Position numbers and translations under genes: made by a program
Source: Bacillus sp. ISL-37
GTDB lineage: Bacteria; Bacillota; Bacilli; Bacillales; Cytobacillaceae
DNA: 64,000 nt
NCBI RefSeq assembly: GCF_018613315.1
Contig: NZ_JAGGQL010000006.1
Location: forward strand, 1-64,000
Direction: 5' to 3'
Part shown: piece by piece, positions 41,407 through 50,229 of the stretch
Layout: each line of letters starts with the position of its first letter
How positions within the stretch are numbered: the first letter of the stretch is position 1
The notes under the pieces: model-generated
Seen by the model: the letters and a program-made list of their open reading frames with translations, nothing else
What the model was told of the DNA's origin: nothing
The model's database searches: none

Positions 41407-41727
41407 CTGGATTTGTTTTTAAGATAGTTATTAGTTACGGTTTTTTAGGGGCTGGCCTTGTTATGGGGGCTGGCTTTTTTGTTTTTCAGAGCATCTTATC
41501 CAGCCCTTTTCTATCGTAAATACCTATCTTATAATCCCGACCGTAAATAAAAACTCGATAACCGTAAATAAAACATCAACAACCGGTAATACATTTCTTC
41601 TAACCGTAAATAAACACGTCAATCTGTGCTCTGACATAAATATTTCATAATTAAACATGCAAATCAGTAGGTAATTTGTCTGCAGGCGGAGAATTTTGTA
41701 TTCAAAACTATTAAGGAAGTGACCGAT
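41407..41727. other. Intergenic region with candidate terminator and 21-bp array D
   Basis: No gene is supported. A hairpin GGGCTGG (41467-41473) with CCAGCCC (41500-41506) followed by TTTT could end the VanZ transcript. Array D follows at 41510-41615. The NERD promoter should lie in 41620-41710. Confidence 0.55.
41510..41615. repeat. 21-bp phased repeat array D (core AACCGTAAATAAA)
   Basis: The CGTAA (or CGGTAA) position falls at 41542, 41563, 41584 and 41605, exactly 21 bp apart; a copy TATCGTAAATA at 41515 is one irregular step (27 bp) before. Spacers are not conserved. Confidence 0.85.
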
Positions 41728-42717
41728 TTGATTGAAAAAGGAAGGACATATCCGATACGACTTCTCATGTATGAGGCTTTGATGGAAAGAATTGTACCAA
41801 ACCACCCTAAAATCCTATTAATCGAACAAGATTACAAAGCTTGGCGTGCGGGATACAAGGGTGAGCTGCAAACGGATTACCGTTTAAGCTTTTTACCTGA
41901 AAAAGGTTACCACATCTTTCGGGATATACGCCTTCTAGATGAAAAATGGCACTTTCAGATTGATACCCTCATTTTAACTCTTCATTATATCCTCCTTATT
42001 GAAACCAAAAACTATGCGGGAACGCTCTTCTTTGACAAAGACTCCGAGCAAATTATCCAAACTAAAGATGGTCAGGAAAAATCTTATGATAATCCCATTA
42101 ATCAGGTTCGAATGCAGGCCTGGCACTTAAAAAGATGGCTGCAGAGCTATAAATTCTTTGTCCCTCCCATATATCAACTTGTTGCGATCAGCAATCCCTC
42201 TACTATTATTAAGGTAAGCGATCGTTCCTTGAATAATTTGATAGTGAAAGGAGATGTTTTGCTAAGCAGAGTACCCCAAATCGATGGGTACAACTCAAAT
42301 ACTGTGTTCACCGAGAAAGAGACAAGAAAGATATCAAAGTTACTAGTAAAGAGGCATACTCCCCACCACCCTGATATTATGAAACAATATTCCCTTACAC
42401 TAGACGACCTTCAAAAAGGTATTCAATGCCCGTCTTGTTTTACTTATGGTATGTATCGTGAAAAATGGATTTGGCGCTGTCCTGTTTGCGGTCATAAGTC
42501 CAAAACTGCACACTACAAAACTGTAAAAGAGATATACCTTCTGATGCAACAAACCATGAAAAGTCAAACATTCAGGGAATTATGTACCGGCATCTCATCC
42601 AAGACTGCCAGTGATCTTTTGTTTTCCATGAATCTCCCCCACACTGGCACCAAAAAAGGCCGCATCTACCACATACCTCCTGACATCGAGACGTTCTTCA
42701 ATCCCGCGAAAAAATAA
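41728..42717 (+). CDS. NERD-domain protein with zinc ribbon
   Basis: A 329-residue protein with a nuclease-related (NERD) domain: AGYKGELQTDYRLSFLP, then DTLILTLHYILLIETKNYAGTL, which holds the D...E-x-K residues of the restriction-endonuclease-like fold, and NPINQVRMQAWHLKRWL. Near residue 230 two CxxC pairs (CPSCFTYGMYREKWIWRCPVC) form a zinc ribbon. A small helical C-terminal region follows. The start is placed at TTG 41728 because AAGGAAG lies upstream at the right distance and relatives begin MIxKxR. It is monocistronic. Nuclease activity or a defence role is possible but not shown. Confidence 0.85.
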   Translation: MIEKGRTYPIRLLMYEALMERIVPNHPKILLIEQDYKAWRAGYKGELQTDYRLSFLPEKGYHIFRDIRLLDEKWHFQIDTLILTLHYILLIETKNYAGTLFFDKDSEQIIQTKDGQEKSYDNPINQVRMQAWHLKRWLQSYKFFVPPIYQLVAISNPSTIIKVSDRSLNNLIVKGDVLLSRVPQIDGYNSNTVFTEKETRKISKLLVKRHTPHHPDIMKQYSLTLDDLQKGIQCPSCFTYGMYREKWIWRCPVCGHKSKTAHYKTVKEIYLLMQQTMKSQTFRELCTGISSKTASDLLFSMNLPHTGTKKGRIYHIPPDIETFFNPAKK

Positions 42718-42745
42718 AAGTTACCGACGCACATCCAAATCGCGC

Positions 42746-42774
42746 TAAAAAGCCAGGGCGCTGTTTGCCCTGGC
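42746..42774 (-). terminator. Terminator between convergent NERD and spoIID genes
   Basis: GCCAGGGC at 42752-42759 pairs with GCCCTGGC at 42767-42774; TTTT follows on the minus strand. It mainly serves spoIID. Confidence 0.75.
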
Positions 42775-42818
42775 CATGTCATTAATCAGTTTGCAGTTGT
42801 AACGGGCGCAACCCGATT

Positions 42819-43847
42819 TTATTTCTTCGCCGTAACCTTCGTCAGCATGCTATCGGCCTCGCTGATCTCAACGCCTTTGTAGTAATGCTTGACGATGTCC
42901 TGGTAGGTCTTGCCTTCTGTGGCCATGCCGTTGGCTCCGTATTGGCTCATCCCGACGCCGTGGCCGAAGCCTTCGGTGGTGATGACGACGTTGCTGCCTT
43001 TTAGCTCCCAGGTGAAGTCGCTGGAGCGGAGTTTTAGCTTCTCACGGACTTCCTTCCCTGTAAGGACCTTGCCGCCGATATCGATTTTTGCAACCCGGTT
43101 TCCTGATGTTCTCGAGATGACTTTGCCAATCTCCGAAGTGTTCGGCAGTTTGACGCCAAGCTTAGACTCCACCTCAGCAATCGTCATAACTGTCTGACTG
43201 CGGAACTTAGGTGACTCTAAATCCCATGGACTTTCTACACTGCGCAGGTAAGGCAGGGAGTTTGACCAGTATTCCTCTGAGTTCTCAGTAAAGCCATTCG
43301 ATGTCGAAAAGAAAGTGGCGTCAATCGGCGCTCCATCATAGGTAAGCACCTGGCCATCCGTTGCTTTAACCGCCTCAGCTATTTTCTTCATCTTCCATTT
43401 GTAGTCGACGCCCCACTGTTTTTTCAATTCTTCTTTATTTTTAAATACTTGGTGGATTTCTGTATCATTCAACTGGGCGCCTTCAGGTACGCCTACTTTA
43501 TTTGGGCTCAGCATTTGTTTTACATAATAAGTCCTTGCTGACAGTGCCTGTGCCTTCAATGCCTCTAGCTCGAACTCAGCGGGCATTTCAGCAGCAACAA
43601 CGCCAATCAAGTAATCATCAAGCGGAAGCTTCTCTGTTTTGGACAACGCAGTCCGGTAAACGGCTACCTCAACAGCCGAGTCTGCTGTTGGGACCGCGGC
43701 AACATCCTTTGCCTCACTTTGCAGCTCTTCCCCCAGTTTTCCGCCTGCCTTTTCTTCCATAAAAGGGAGGACGAGCAAGGATGGGATCAGGAGTGTGACG
43801 GCGAATAGAATTGCAGCTAGTACGATGAGTGGTTTGAATTTTAACAT
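42819..43847 (-). CDS. spoIID: Lytic transglycosylase SpoIID (stage II sporulation protein D)
   Basis: Membrane-anchored peptidoglycan lytic transglycosylase that drives engulfment together with SpoIIP and SpoIIM. The membrane anchor is at about 7-30 (LIVLAAILFAVTLLIPSLLVL). The SpoIID domain has the catalytic Glu in VVAAEMPAEFELEALKAQALSARTY (about 88-112). Later motifs are DGQVLTYDG, FFSTSNGFTENSEEYW and GFGHGVGMSQYGANGMA. The ATG at 43847 follows GGAGGCTTTTTCT. Length is 342. A good sigma-E promoter lies upstream. Confidence 0.95.
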   Translation of the reverse strand: MLKFKPLIVLAAILFAVTLLIPSLLVLPFMEEKAGGKLGEELQSEAKDVAAVPTADSAVEVAVYRTALSKTEKLPLDDYLIGVVAAEMPAEFELEALKAQALSARTYYVKQMLSPNKVGVPEGAQLNDTEIHQVFKNKEELKKQWGVDYKWKMKKIAEAVKATDGQVLTYDGAPIDATFFSTSNGFTENSEEYWSNSLPYLRSVESPWDLESPKFRSQTVMTIAEVESKLGVKLPNTSEIGKVISRTSGNRVAKIDIGGKVLTGKEVREKLKLRSSDFTWELKGSNVVITTEGFGHGVGMSQYGANGMATEGKTYQDIVKHYYKGVEISEADSMLTKVTAKK

Positions 43848-43897
43848 AGAAAAAGCCTCCATTATGAAATTAATCCGGTCGAAAACCGTCTCATTTC

Positions 43898-43928
43898 ATT
43901 CATATGGAGGCGGACAAGCTTTTATGAC
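43898..43928 (-). promoter_or_regulatory. Candidate sigma-E promoter of spoIID
   Basis: On the minus strand GTCATAAA (43928-43921) and CATATGAAT (43906-43898) are 14 bp apart, a good fit to the sigma-E pattern. The expected start of transcription is near 43891, about 44 nt before the start codon. spoIID is sigma-E dependent in B. subtilis. Confidence 0.6.
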
Positions 43929-44037
43929 AGAAATCGAAAATGCATATAGTTCTGTCGAAAGTCTCATAATAAGTCGGTCAAAACAAATTCACGAAATTGG
44001 ACATGAATTTTCAGGCTCTAACCAGCCCATTTAAATC

Positions 44038-44083
44038 AAAAAACCGCAGAACTATACGTTTAAGCACAATTCTCCGGTTCATT
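44038..44083 (-). terminator. Terminator of murA
   Basis: AACCGCAGAAC (44041-44051) pairs imperfectly with the sequence around 44070-44079 (ATTCTCCGGTT); the minus strand runs into six T. Confidence 0.65.
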
Positions 44084-44095
44084 GAGTAGTAATAT

Positions 44096-45403
44096 TTATG
44101 CGTTCATGTCTGAGACTAATTTATCCGTTACTGGCTGTTCTTCTACTTCGCTGACGCGTTCGATGTCTGCGCCAAGTGCTGCAAGTTTATGATGGAAGTC
44201 AACGTATCCACGGTCAAGGTGATATAGCTCTGTTACGCGAGTCATTCCATCTGCTACAAGTCCAGTCAGGATCAATGATGCTGCGGCACGCAGGTCAGTT
44301 GCTGCCACTTCTGCTCCCTGAAGGTTTGATGGTCCGTTCATGATGACAGAGCGGCCATCGATTTTGATGTTTGCGTTCATGCGGCGGAATTCTTCCACGT
44401 GCATGAAGCGGTTTTCGAAAACAGTTTCAGTAATCATGCTTGTGCCCTGAGCGCGCAATAGCAATGCCATCATTTGAGATTGCATATCTGTCGGGAAACC
44501 AGGGTGCGGCATCGTCTTGATGTCGACTGCTTTCAATTTTTCAGGTCCGATGACACGAAGACCTTCTTCTTCTTCAATGATGGTAACGCCCATTTCTTCC
44601 ATCTTAGCGACCAATGAAGAAAGATGTTCTGATATAGCACCTTTTACAAGGACGTTTCCGCCAGTGATGGCAGACGCAACCATGAAGGTTCCTGCTTCGA
44701 TTCGGTCAGGAATGATGTTGTGGTCAGCACCAAACAGTACTTCAACACCTTCAATCTTGATTGTGCCAGTGCCGGCGCCTTTTACCTTCGCTCCCATTTT
44801 GTTCAGGAAGTTTGCAAGGTCGACGATTTCTGGTTCTTTTGCAACGTTTTCAATGACTGTTGTTCCTTTTGCAAGGACTGCCGCCATCATAATGTTTTCC
44901 GTAGCACCTACGCTAGGGAAATCAAGGTATATTTTAGCTCCGTGCAAACCATTGACAGCTTCGGCTTCGATAAAACCGTTGCCTACCTTGACAGTCGCAC
45001 CCATTGCTTCAAAGCCTTTAAGGTGCTGGTCGATAGGACGGGAACCGATTGCGCAGCCGCCTGGCAATGCTACGCGAGCACGGCCATTCCTGGCAAGCAG
45101 GGATCCCATTACTAATACAGAAGCACGCATTTTACGAACATACTCAAAAGGTGCTTCTATTTTTAACTCTCTGGATGCATCTACTGTAATCGTGTTATTT
45201 TCAAACTCCACTACGGCGTTTAAAGAACGTAATACTTCGTTGATGGTATATACATCGGAGAGAGTTGGCACATCACGAATTACGCTTTTTCCGTCACTAG
45301 CTAATAATGTTGCAGCGATAACAGGCAAGACGGCATTCTTAGCTCCTTCAACCTTTACAGAACCGCTTAGCCTTTGTCCGCCGCGGACGATGATTTTTTC
45401 CAA
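44096..45403 (-). CDS. murA: UDP-N-acetylglucosamine 1-carboxyvinyltransferase MurA
   Basis: Transfers enolpyruvate from PEP to UDP-GlcNAc, the first committed step of peptidoglycan synthesis, in the cytoplasm. Length 435 and the inside-out alpha/beta barrel sequence are typical. The fosfomycin-target Cys lies in [13 protein letters not shown] (about residue 117). The N-terminal [19 protein letters not shown] and the closing [39 protein letters not shown] are present. It starts at TTG 45403 behind GGAGGGGAATACAC. Synteny with ywmB and spoIID identifies murAA, the essential copy. Confidence 0.97.
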   Translation of the reverse strand: MEKIIVRGGQRLSGSVKVEGAKNAVLPVIAATLLASDGKSVIRDVPTLSDVYTINEVLRSLNAVVEFENNTITVDASRELKIEAPFEYVRKMRASVLVMGSLLARNGRARVALPGGCAIGSRPIDQHLKGFEAMGATVKVGNGFIEAEAVNGLHGAKIYLDFPSVGATENIMMAAVLAKGTTVIENVAKEPEIVDLANFLNKMGAKVKGAGTGTIKIEGVEVLFGADHNIIPDRIEAGTFMVASAITGGNVLVKGAISEHLSSLVAKMEEMGVTIIEEEEGLRVIGPEKLKAVDIKTMPHPGFPTDMQSQMMALLLRAQGTSMITETVFENRFMHVEEFRRMNANIKIDGRSVIMNGPSNLQGAEVAATDLRAAASLILTGLVADGMTRVTELYHLDRGYVDFHHKLAALGADIERVSEVEEQPVTDKLVSDMNA

Positions 45404-45435
45404 GTGTATTCCCCTCCGCGTCCAATTTCTCTATA

Positions 45436-46155
45436 TTAATATTCAATCGTTATGATGGGTGTGCCAACTACGAGGGTAGTCTTTGCGCCCAATCGATCAG
45501 TTTTCCGTAATCCAAGCTGCATATTCATCTCATGGTCATTGCTCAAAGAGTTGTCGAACAAAGGCGAAACGGCGGATGTGGAAATAAATGAGTCTTCTTC
45601 CAATCCTTCGACTTCCTCGGCTTGAAAAGCCTTTAGCAATTTAGTTTTATAAACAGGTAAAGCCGATTTTATCTTATCATTGATTTCGCCTTCAATACAA
45701 GAGAAAGTTGTGGCATTTCCTCGAAAAATGTCAAATATTCTGCCTGGTAAATTTTTGTTTAAAAAGGTTTCTGTATTTTTATTCCAATGCTGACCTCTGA
45801 CCTCATACATCACATACGTATGTATCGGGCCATTTGTGTCCGTAGAAACAATTTTAATTTTTTCCTGGATCTCAGAAGAATTCGAAACAGCTGTGAGTTC
45901 TCCATTGCGGTGGTTCCATGTCCAATCCGGGAGCTGGACCTTCAATTCTTTTACCAAAGCTTCGACATTTTCTTCTTCCAATGTTTCCCTTGCATAGATA
46001 GACCAACCAGTGATCAAAATATTTTCGTCCTGCAAAACTGAGGCCAGAGTTTTTATTTCTTGATCAGCGTCAGCTACAGTCGTCTTATTCCCAGCTTGAA
46101 GCACAATAAAACCAATAATGCCAAAAATTGATAAAATAAATGGAATCTTCTTCAT
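45436..46155 (-). CDS. ywmB: YwmB family protein
   Basis: A 239-residue exported protein of unknown function. The N-terminal hydrophobic stretch (IPFILSIFGIIGFIVLQAG) is a signal peptide or anchor; the rest is a soluble outer domain (DENILITGWSIYARETLEEEN; SCIEGEINDKIKSAL; MNMQLGLRKTDRLGAKTTLVVGTPIITIEY). It lies directly upstream of murA in the same direction, with a gap of 32 bp, as ywmB does in B. subtilis. AAGGGGAGAGTG precedes the start. The family is sometimes labelled TATA-box-binding-like for its fold; no DNA role is implied here. Confidence 0.88.
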   Translation of the reverse strand: MKKIPFILSIFGIIGFIVLQAGNKTTVADADQEIKTLASVLQDENILITGWSIYARETLEEENVEALVKELKVQLPDWTWNHRNGELTAVSNSSEIQEKIKIVSTDTNGPIHTYVMYEVRGQHWNKNTETFLNKNLPGRIFDIFRGNATTFSCIEGEINDKIKSALPVYKTKLLKAFQAEEVEGLEEDSFISTSAVSPLFDNSLSNDHEMNMQLGLRKTDRLGAKTTLVVGTPIITIEY

Positions 46156-46574
46156 ATGTCTTTCACTCTCCCCTTATTACCATTCTTACCAGGAGAGCAA
46201 ATCGCATACTTGGGAATTCTCGTCACTTTTTGACATCATTCTATGTACCAACTTTGCCGGGTGTTCATTGTTTGTGAAAAAACAAACATGCTTATGCAAA
46301 AAACAAGCACAAAGACAATCATACTCGAATTTCTGCATTTTTGGAACATGTATGAAGACCTAATTTTTTACCAATTTGTTTAGAACTAAAAGCAGATGGG
46401 CTAAAAGTTGTTACTGAAGGCTGTTTTCGCATTGATTGCTGCTTTTCGTATATGTTTAATAATCACGTTATAAAAGTTGTCGTCGCTCTTTTCGAGAGAC
46501 TTCTGAATACAGATTGCTTACTATACTCGTAAAAACCCAAGATTGAGAAAGCGACAAAGTTTACGAAAAAAGCC
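46156..46574. other. Intergenic region between ywmB and ywzB
   Basis: About 420 bp, AT-rich, no gene. It should hold the ywmB-murA promoter. I see no phased array, terminator or convincing structure. Confidence 0.4.
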
Positions 46575-46811
46575 TTACTGAAAAATCATCGGAAGCTGCT
46601 GTGACCATTGGAGGTAATCAAGGAAGAAATTACTTACTGTGGATCCTAGCGCGATGGAAGCAAGAATATATAAAACTCGGGCTTGAAGCACATGGTTTGC
46701 CCGGAGCAGCTTATCAAATTGGAGTGCTTGAAGAGCCCACCATGAAATGGCGATAAAAACAAGATGTGTTAGAATGCTGGTCAGCGCGAAGCCGCCAAAA
46801 CCTGTTATCAT
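46575..46811 (-). CDS. ywzB: DUF1146 membrane protein (YwzB)
   Basis: A 78-residue protein with two membrane helices (FALTSILTHLVFIAISWWALQAL, about 7-29, and ARVLYILASIALGSTVSNFFLDYL, about 44-67). This is the DUF1146/YwzB family, small proteins that lie near atp and murA genes in many Bacillaceae; some studies connect them to the energetics of the membrane, without proof here. The ATG has AAGGGGGGACAG upstream. It is transcribed on its own between nuoN and ywmB. Confidence 0.85.
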   Translation of the reverse strand: MITGFGGFALTSILTHLVFIAISWWALQALQFDKLLRANHVLQARVLYILASIALGSTVSNFFLDYLQWSQQLPMIFQ

Positions 46812-47046
46812 AATCTGTCCCCCCTTATCATGTTTATTTTAACATAAACGTGATGATTACCTGTATTTTAGACGTATCAGAATTCGGAAAGTTTCATGTA
46901 ATAAACGTTCTTTTTTCACTCGCTTTTCGGGCACATGTTTCCCTTTCTTGTGACCGTCATTCTTGATTTCACCTTCTGGCGGGCAAAAACATGTCCACAA
47001 TCATGTGACCCTAGTTCCCGGTTTCACCTTTCGACGGGCACAAAAT
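46812..47046. other. Intergenic region with ywzB promoter and ~54-bp repeats
   Basis: No gene. The ywzB promoter should lie in 46820-46900. Bases 46915-47041 hold an imperfect tandem repeat, annotated separately. Confidence 0.5.
46915..47041. repeat. Imperfect tandem repeat, period about 52-55 bp
   Basis: CGGGCA recurs at 46928, 46980 and 47035 and GTGACC at 46950 and 47005; the phrase TTTCACCTT with TTCGACGGGCA also recurs. About 2.4 units are present. Similarity is partial, about two thirds of positions. Confidence 0.55.
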
Positions 47047-47079
47047 AAAAAAACTGGCCCGCTATCAAAGCAAGGCCAG
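47047..47079 (-). terminator. Terminator of the nuo operon
   Basis: CTGGCC at 47054-47059 pairs with GGCCAG at 47074-47079, and seven T follow on the minus strand. Confidence 0.85.
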
Positions 47080-47181
47080 CTGAATTACCCCTTTGTTTCC
47101 ATGAGTAGATTTTCCCCAAAATCCATACATGATTCGTGTTTTCCTGAGCTTGTTCTTACTCAAGGTCGCGAAGTAACAAAC

Positions 47182-48702
47182 TTATCTCATAAAATCGACG
47201 AACTGGTTGAAATTACTGTGCATAAAGTCGATTGCCAGGTTTGGCATGACTCCGAACAGGATCGTTCCTATGACTGTTACCAAGATCACGACGAGTGTTC
47301 CGATTGGCAGCTGGATTTTTTCGTCGCTTGCTGCTGGGCGGAAGAACATTTGCGTCATGACTCCGAAGTAGTAGAAATAGGATACGACTGTTGTTGCAAT
47401 CATGATCGATACAAGGACGTAGTGTGCCTGGTCGACCATCAATGCTCCCATGAAGATGTTCAGCTTGCCGATGAAGCCTGCAGTACCTGGGATTCCTGCG
47501 AGTGACAGGATGAAGATTCCCATTCCCACTGCCAGAAGCGGTGAGCGGCGGTAAAGGCCAGCGAAGTGGCTGACATCTTCTGAGCCAGTTTTCATTGTGA
47601 TCACCTGGATCACGGCGAATGCACCAAGGTTCATTAATACGTAAGCAAGCATGTAGAACCAGATTGCATCGAAGGTCACGAATGACATAGCTGTCAGAGC
47701 GACAAGGATGTAACCGGCATGCGCGATACTTGAGTAGGCGAACATGCGCTTGATGTTGCGCTGTCTTAAGGCGATGACGTTACCAATGATCATTGTTGCT
47801 CCCGCCAGGAATGCGATGTAATCCTGAACTGCGAACAGCAATGGAATTGGCTGCCCATCCTCCTGTGCAACAGGAATGTATCCGAAGATTGACAGCAGGA
47901 TGCGAATGATGATCACAAATCCAGCCGTTTTCGAGACGACGCTCAAGAACGCTGTCACTGGAGTTGGTGCTCCTTCGTATACGTCAGGTGCCCACATATG
48001 GAATGGAGCAGATGCCAGCTTGAACGACAGGCCGACGAAAATCATGAAGAATGCCAGTCCAAGAATGTAAATGTGCTGAGGGTCACTTAGACCTCCAAAG
48101 ACTTGAGCGATTTCTCTTAAGTTTGTTGTGCCGGCGATTCCGTACACATAGCTCATACCGAACAATGTGATTGCGGAGGAAATTCCACCGTTAATGACAT
48201 ATTTCATTGCTGATTCATTCGATTTCAGGTTACGCTTGCGCATACCTGCTAGGACGTAAGACGGAATGGACAGCAATTCAAGGCCGACGAACAATGTGAT
48301 CAAGTCGCCGCTTGATGCCATGAACATCGTTCCAAGCAATGCAGTGAGGAACAGGTAGAAGAATTCTCCCTTATATTCCTCAAGTCCATCATTCGTTCTG
48401 TAGTCAATCGCCAACAGCATAACAAGAGCCGCTCCAAGAAGGAGGATCAGCTTGAAGGCGATTGCGAACGAATCCAATCGGAATGTATCGTATAAAATCG
48501 ATGTGGTTTCAGTACCAATCAGCGAAACGAGTGAAATCAGCGCTAGTACCACACCTGCAAAGCCAGCCCAGCCAAGGACTTTCCGGTCGACTTGCTTCGG
48601 CATGAATAAATCAGCGACCGATAAAATTGCAATCATACCAAGGATGATGAATTCCGGAGTCATCGTCCCCCAATCAAATGATAGAAGTGTATCTAGATCC
48701 AT
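47182..48702 (-). CDS. nuoN: NADH-quinone oxidoreductase subunit N
   Basis: Antiporter-like membrane subunit of complex I, 506 residues with about 14 helices. The conserved Lys-bearing helix is in FKLASAPFHMWAPDVYEGAPTPVTAFLSVVSKTAGF (about 225-260) and the early charged segment in FVGLELLSIPSYVLAG. It helps to move protons across the membrane. It is the last gene of the nuo unit, 6 bp after nuoM, and is followed by the operon terminator. The ATG has GGGGGGTGATGAAGG upstream. Confidence 0.96.
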   Translation of the reverse strand: MDLDTLLSFDWGTMTPEFIILGMIAILSVADLFMPKQVDRKVLGWAGFAGVVLALISLVSLIGTETTSILYDTFRLDSFAIAFKLILLLGAALVMLLAIDYRTNDGLEEYKGEFFYLFLTALLGTMFMASSGDLITLFVGLELLSIPSYVLAGMRKRNLKSNESAMKYVINGGISSAITLFGMSYVYGIAGTTNLREIAQVFGGLSDPQHIYILGLAFFMIFVGLSFKLASAPFHMWAPDVYEGAPTPVTAFLSVVSKTAGFVIIIRILLSIFGYIPVAQEDGQPIPLLFAVQDYIAFLAGATMIIGNVIALRQRNIKRMFAYSSIAHAGYILVALTAMSFVTFDAIWFYMLAYVLMNLGAFAVIQVITMKTGSEDVSHFAGLYRRSPLLAVGMGIFILSLAGIPGTAGFIGKLNIFMGALMVDQAHYVLVSIMIATTVVSYFYYFGVMTQMFFRPAASDEKIQLPIGTLVVILVTVIGTILFGVMPNLAIDFMHSNFNQFVDFMR

Positions 48703-48708
48703 CCTTCA

Positions 48709-50229
48709 TCACCCCCCTATTCCCATCAAGATAGTCTCTAAAGTTGCCTGAAGCGGTTCACTAAGAACAGCTGGATATACACCGATCAGGACGATCAAGC
48801 CGATAAGCACTAACACTGGAGCCCATTCAAATGAGCGGATGTCTGTAACTCCGGCAAATTCTCGTTCTGCATTGCCATACGTGATGGCAAGGACTGCACG
48901 CAGCAGGTAAACGGCTGTCATGATGATTCCGATTGTACCAACCGCTGCAAGGACTGGCATTTCTTCGAATAGTCCAAGGAATGCCATGAATTCACTGACG
49001 AATCCTGACATGCCAGGCAATCCAAGCGATGCCATCGCGCCTGCCAGCAAGAAGCCTGATGCAAGCGGCATTCCCTTTGCCATGCCGCCCAGGTTGGCAA
49101 GCGTTGTCGTGTGCGTGCGTTCATACAACACTCCGACAAGGAAGAACAATAATGCTGAAATCAGTCCGTGTGACACGACTTGGAAAATAGCACCTTGAAT
49201 TCCTGCTTCATTTAATGCTCCAAGTCCGATTAAAACGATTCCCATATGGGAAATAGAAGAGTAAGCAAGGACCATTTTGAAATCTGTCTGGATAAAAGCA
49301 AGGAACGCTCCGTATAAAAGGTTAATGACACCCAATACCGCAAGCAGCCCTGCTAATTCCGCGAATTGTTCAGGGAAAATCCCCATCCCGAAGCGGATCA
49401 AACCGAATGCACCAATCTTCAGCAGGATCCCTGAGTGGATCATGACGATGGATGGCGGTGCTTCAACGTGGACGCGCAGCATCCAGCTGTGCAGCGGGAA
49501 GATTGGCAGCTTGACACCGAATGCGACAAGCAATGCGATCAATAATCCCATTTTCAATGACTCAGAAACCGGCGCGAATAATGGCGCATTGTCTGTGTTC
49601 ATCATGACTGACAGCATTTCGATATTGGATGTGCCTGTTCTTGAAAATAACACCATGATGACGATCAGCAGGATTGCTGAGCCAAGACCGTTATAAATCA
49701 AGAAGCTGTATGCAGCCTTTTCTTTTTCGTAATAGCCCCATTTTCCAATCAGGAAGAACATTGGAATCAAGGTAATTTCGAAGAAAAGGAAAAACAAAAT
49801 CAAGTTTTCTGATGTGAATACTCCCAGCATCCCGATTTCGAGAAGCAAGAACAGCATGTAGTAGCCTTTCCATTCCTTTTTGATATGGAAAGATGCAATT
49901 GCTGCAAGCGTCGCGATCACTGCTGTGAGAACCACCATGATCAAACCGAATCCATCGATGCCAAGTTCATAGTTCACTGAGAACATGCCGGATTGCTCGG
50001 CACCCTGGCCGCCAAATTGGATCCAGCGGAATTTTTCCGAAAAATTAGCAAGGTCATTGCCGCCGCGATACGAAAAGTATGCGATCAGAGCAAGGATCAG
50101 TGACGGCAGTGTTGCCAATACGCCAAGCATCTTGATGCCTGATTCATTCGCCTTTGGCATGAATGCCAAGAGCAGGATTCCTAGTAAAGGGGAGAATACC
50201 AGCAAGGTAAGAAAATAGTTGAAATCCAT
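48709..50229 (-). CDS. nuoM: NADH-quinone oxidoreductase subunit M
   Basis: Second antiporter-like proton channel subunit, 506 residues, about 14 helices. Family motifs include FFEITLIPMFFLIGKWGYYEKEKAAYSF (about 150-177, with the key Glu), FGVKLPIFPLHSWMLRVHVEAPPSIVMIHSGILLKIGAFGLIRF (about 235-278) and AYSSISHMGIVLIGLGALN. It overlaps nuoL by one base (stop and start share A), typical of tight operons. No oddity is seen. Confidence 0.96.
   Translation of the reverse strand: MDFNYFLTLLVFSPLLGILLLAFMPKANESGIKMLGVLATLPSLILALIAYFSYRGGNDLANFSEKFRWIQFGGQGAEQSGMFSVNYELGIDGFGLIMVVLTAVIATLAAIASFHIKKEWKGYYMLFLLLEIGMLGVFTSENLILFFLFFEITLIPMFFLIGKWGYYEKEKAAYSFLIYNGLGSAILLIVIMVLFSRTGTSNIEMLSVMMNTDNAPLFAPVSESLKMGLLIALLVAFGVKLPIFPLHSWMLRVHVEAPPSIVMIHSGILLKIGAFGLIRFGMGIFPEQFAELAGLLAVLGVINLLYGAFLAFIQTDFKMVLAYSSISHMGIVLIGLGALNEAGIQGAIFQVVSHGLISALLFFLVGVLYERTHTTTLANLGGMAKGMPLASGFLLAGAMASLGLPGMSGFVSEFMAFLGLFEEMPVLAAVGTIGIIMTAVYLLRAVLAITYGNAEREFAGVTDIRSFEWAPVLVLIGLIVLIGVYPAVLSEPLQATLETILMGIGG

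Noticed and set aside
41524..41805. 93-codon minus-strand frame over array D
   Set aside because: Repeated LFTV words come from the array. The frame overlaps the start of the NERD gene on the other strand and has no start signal.
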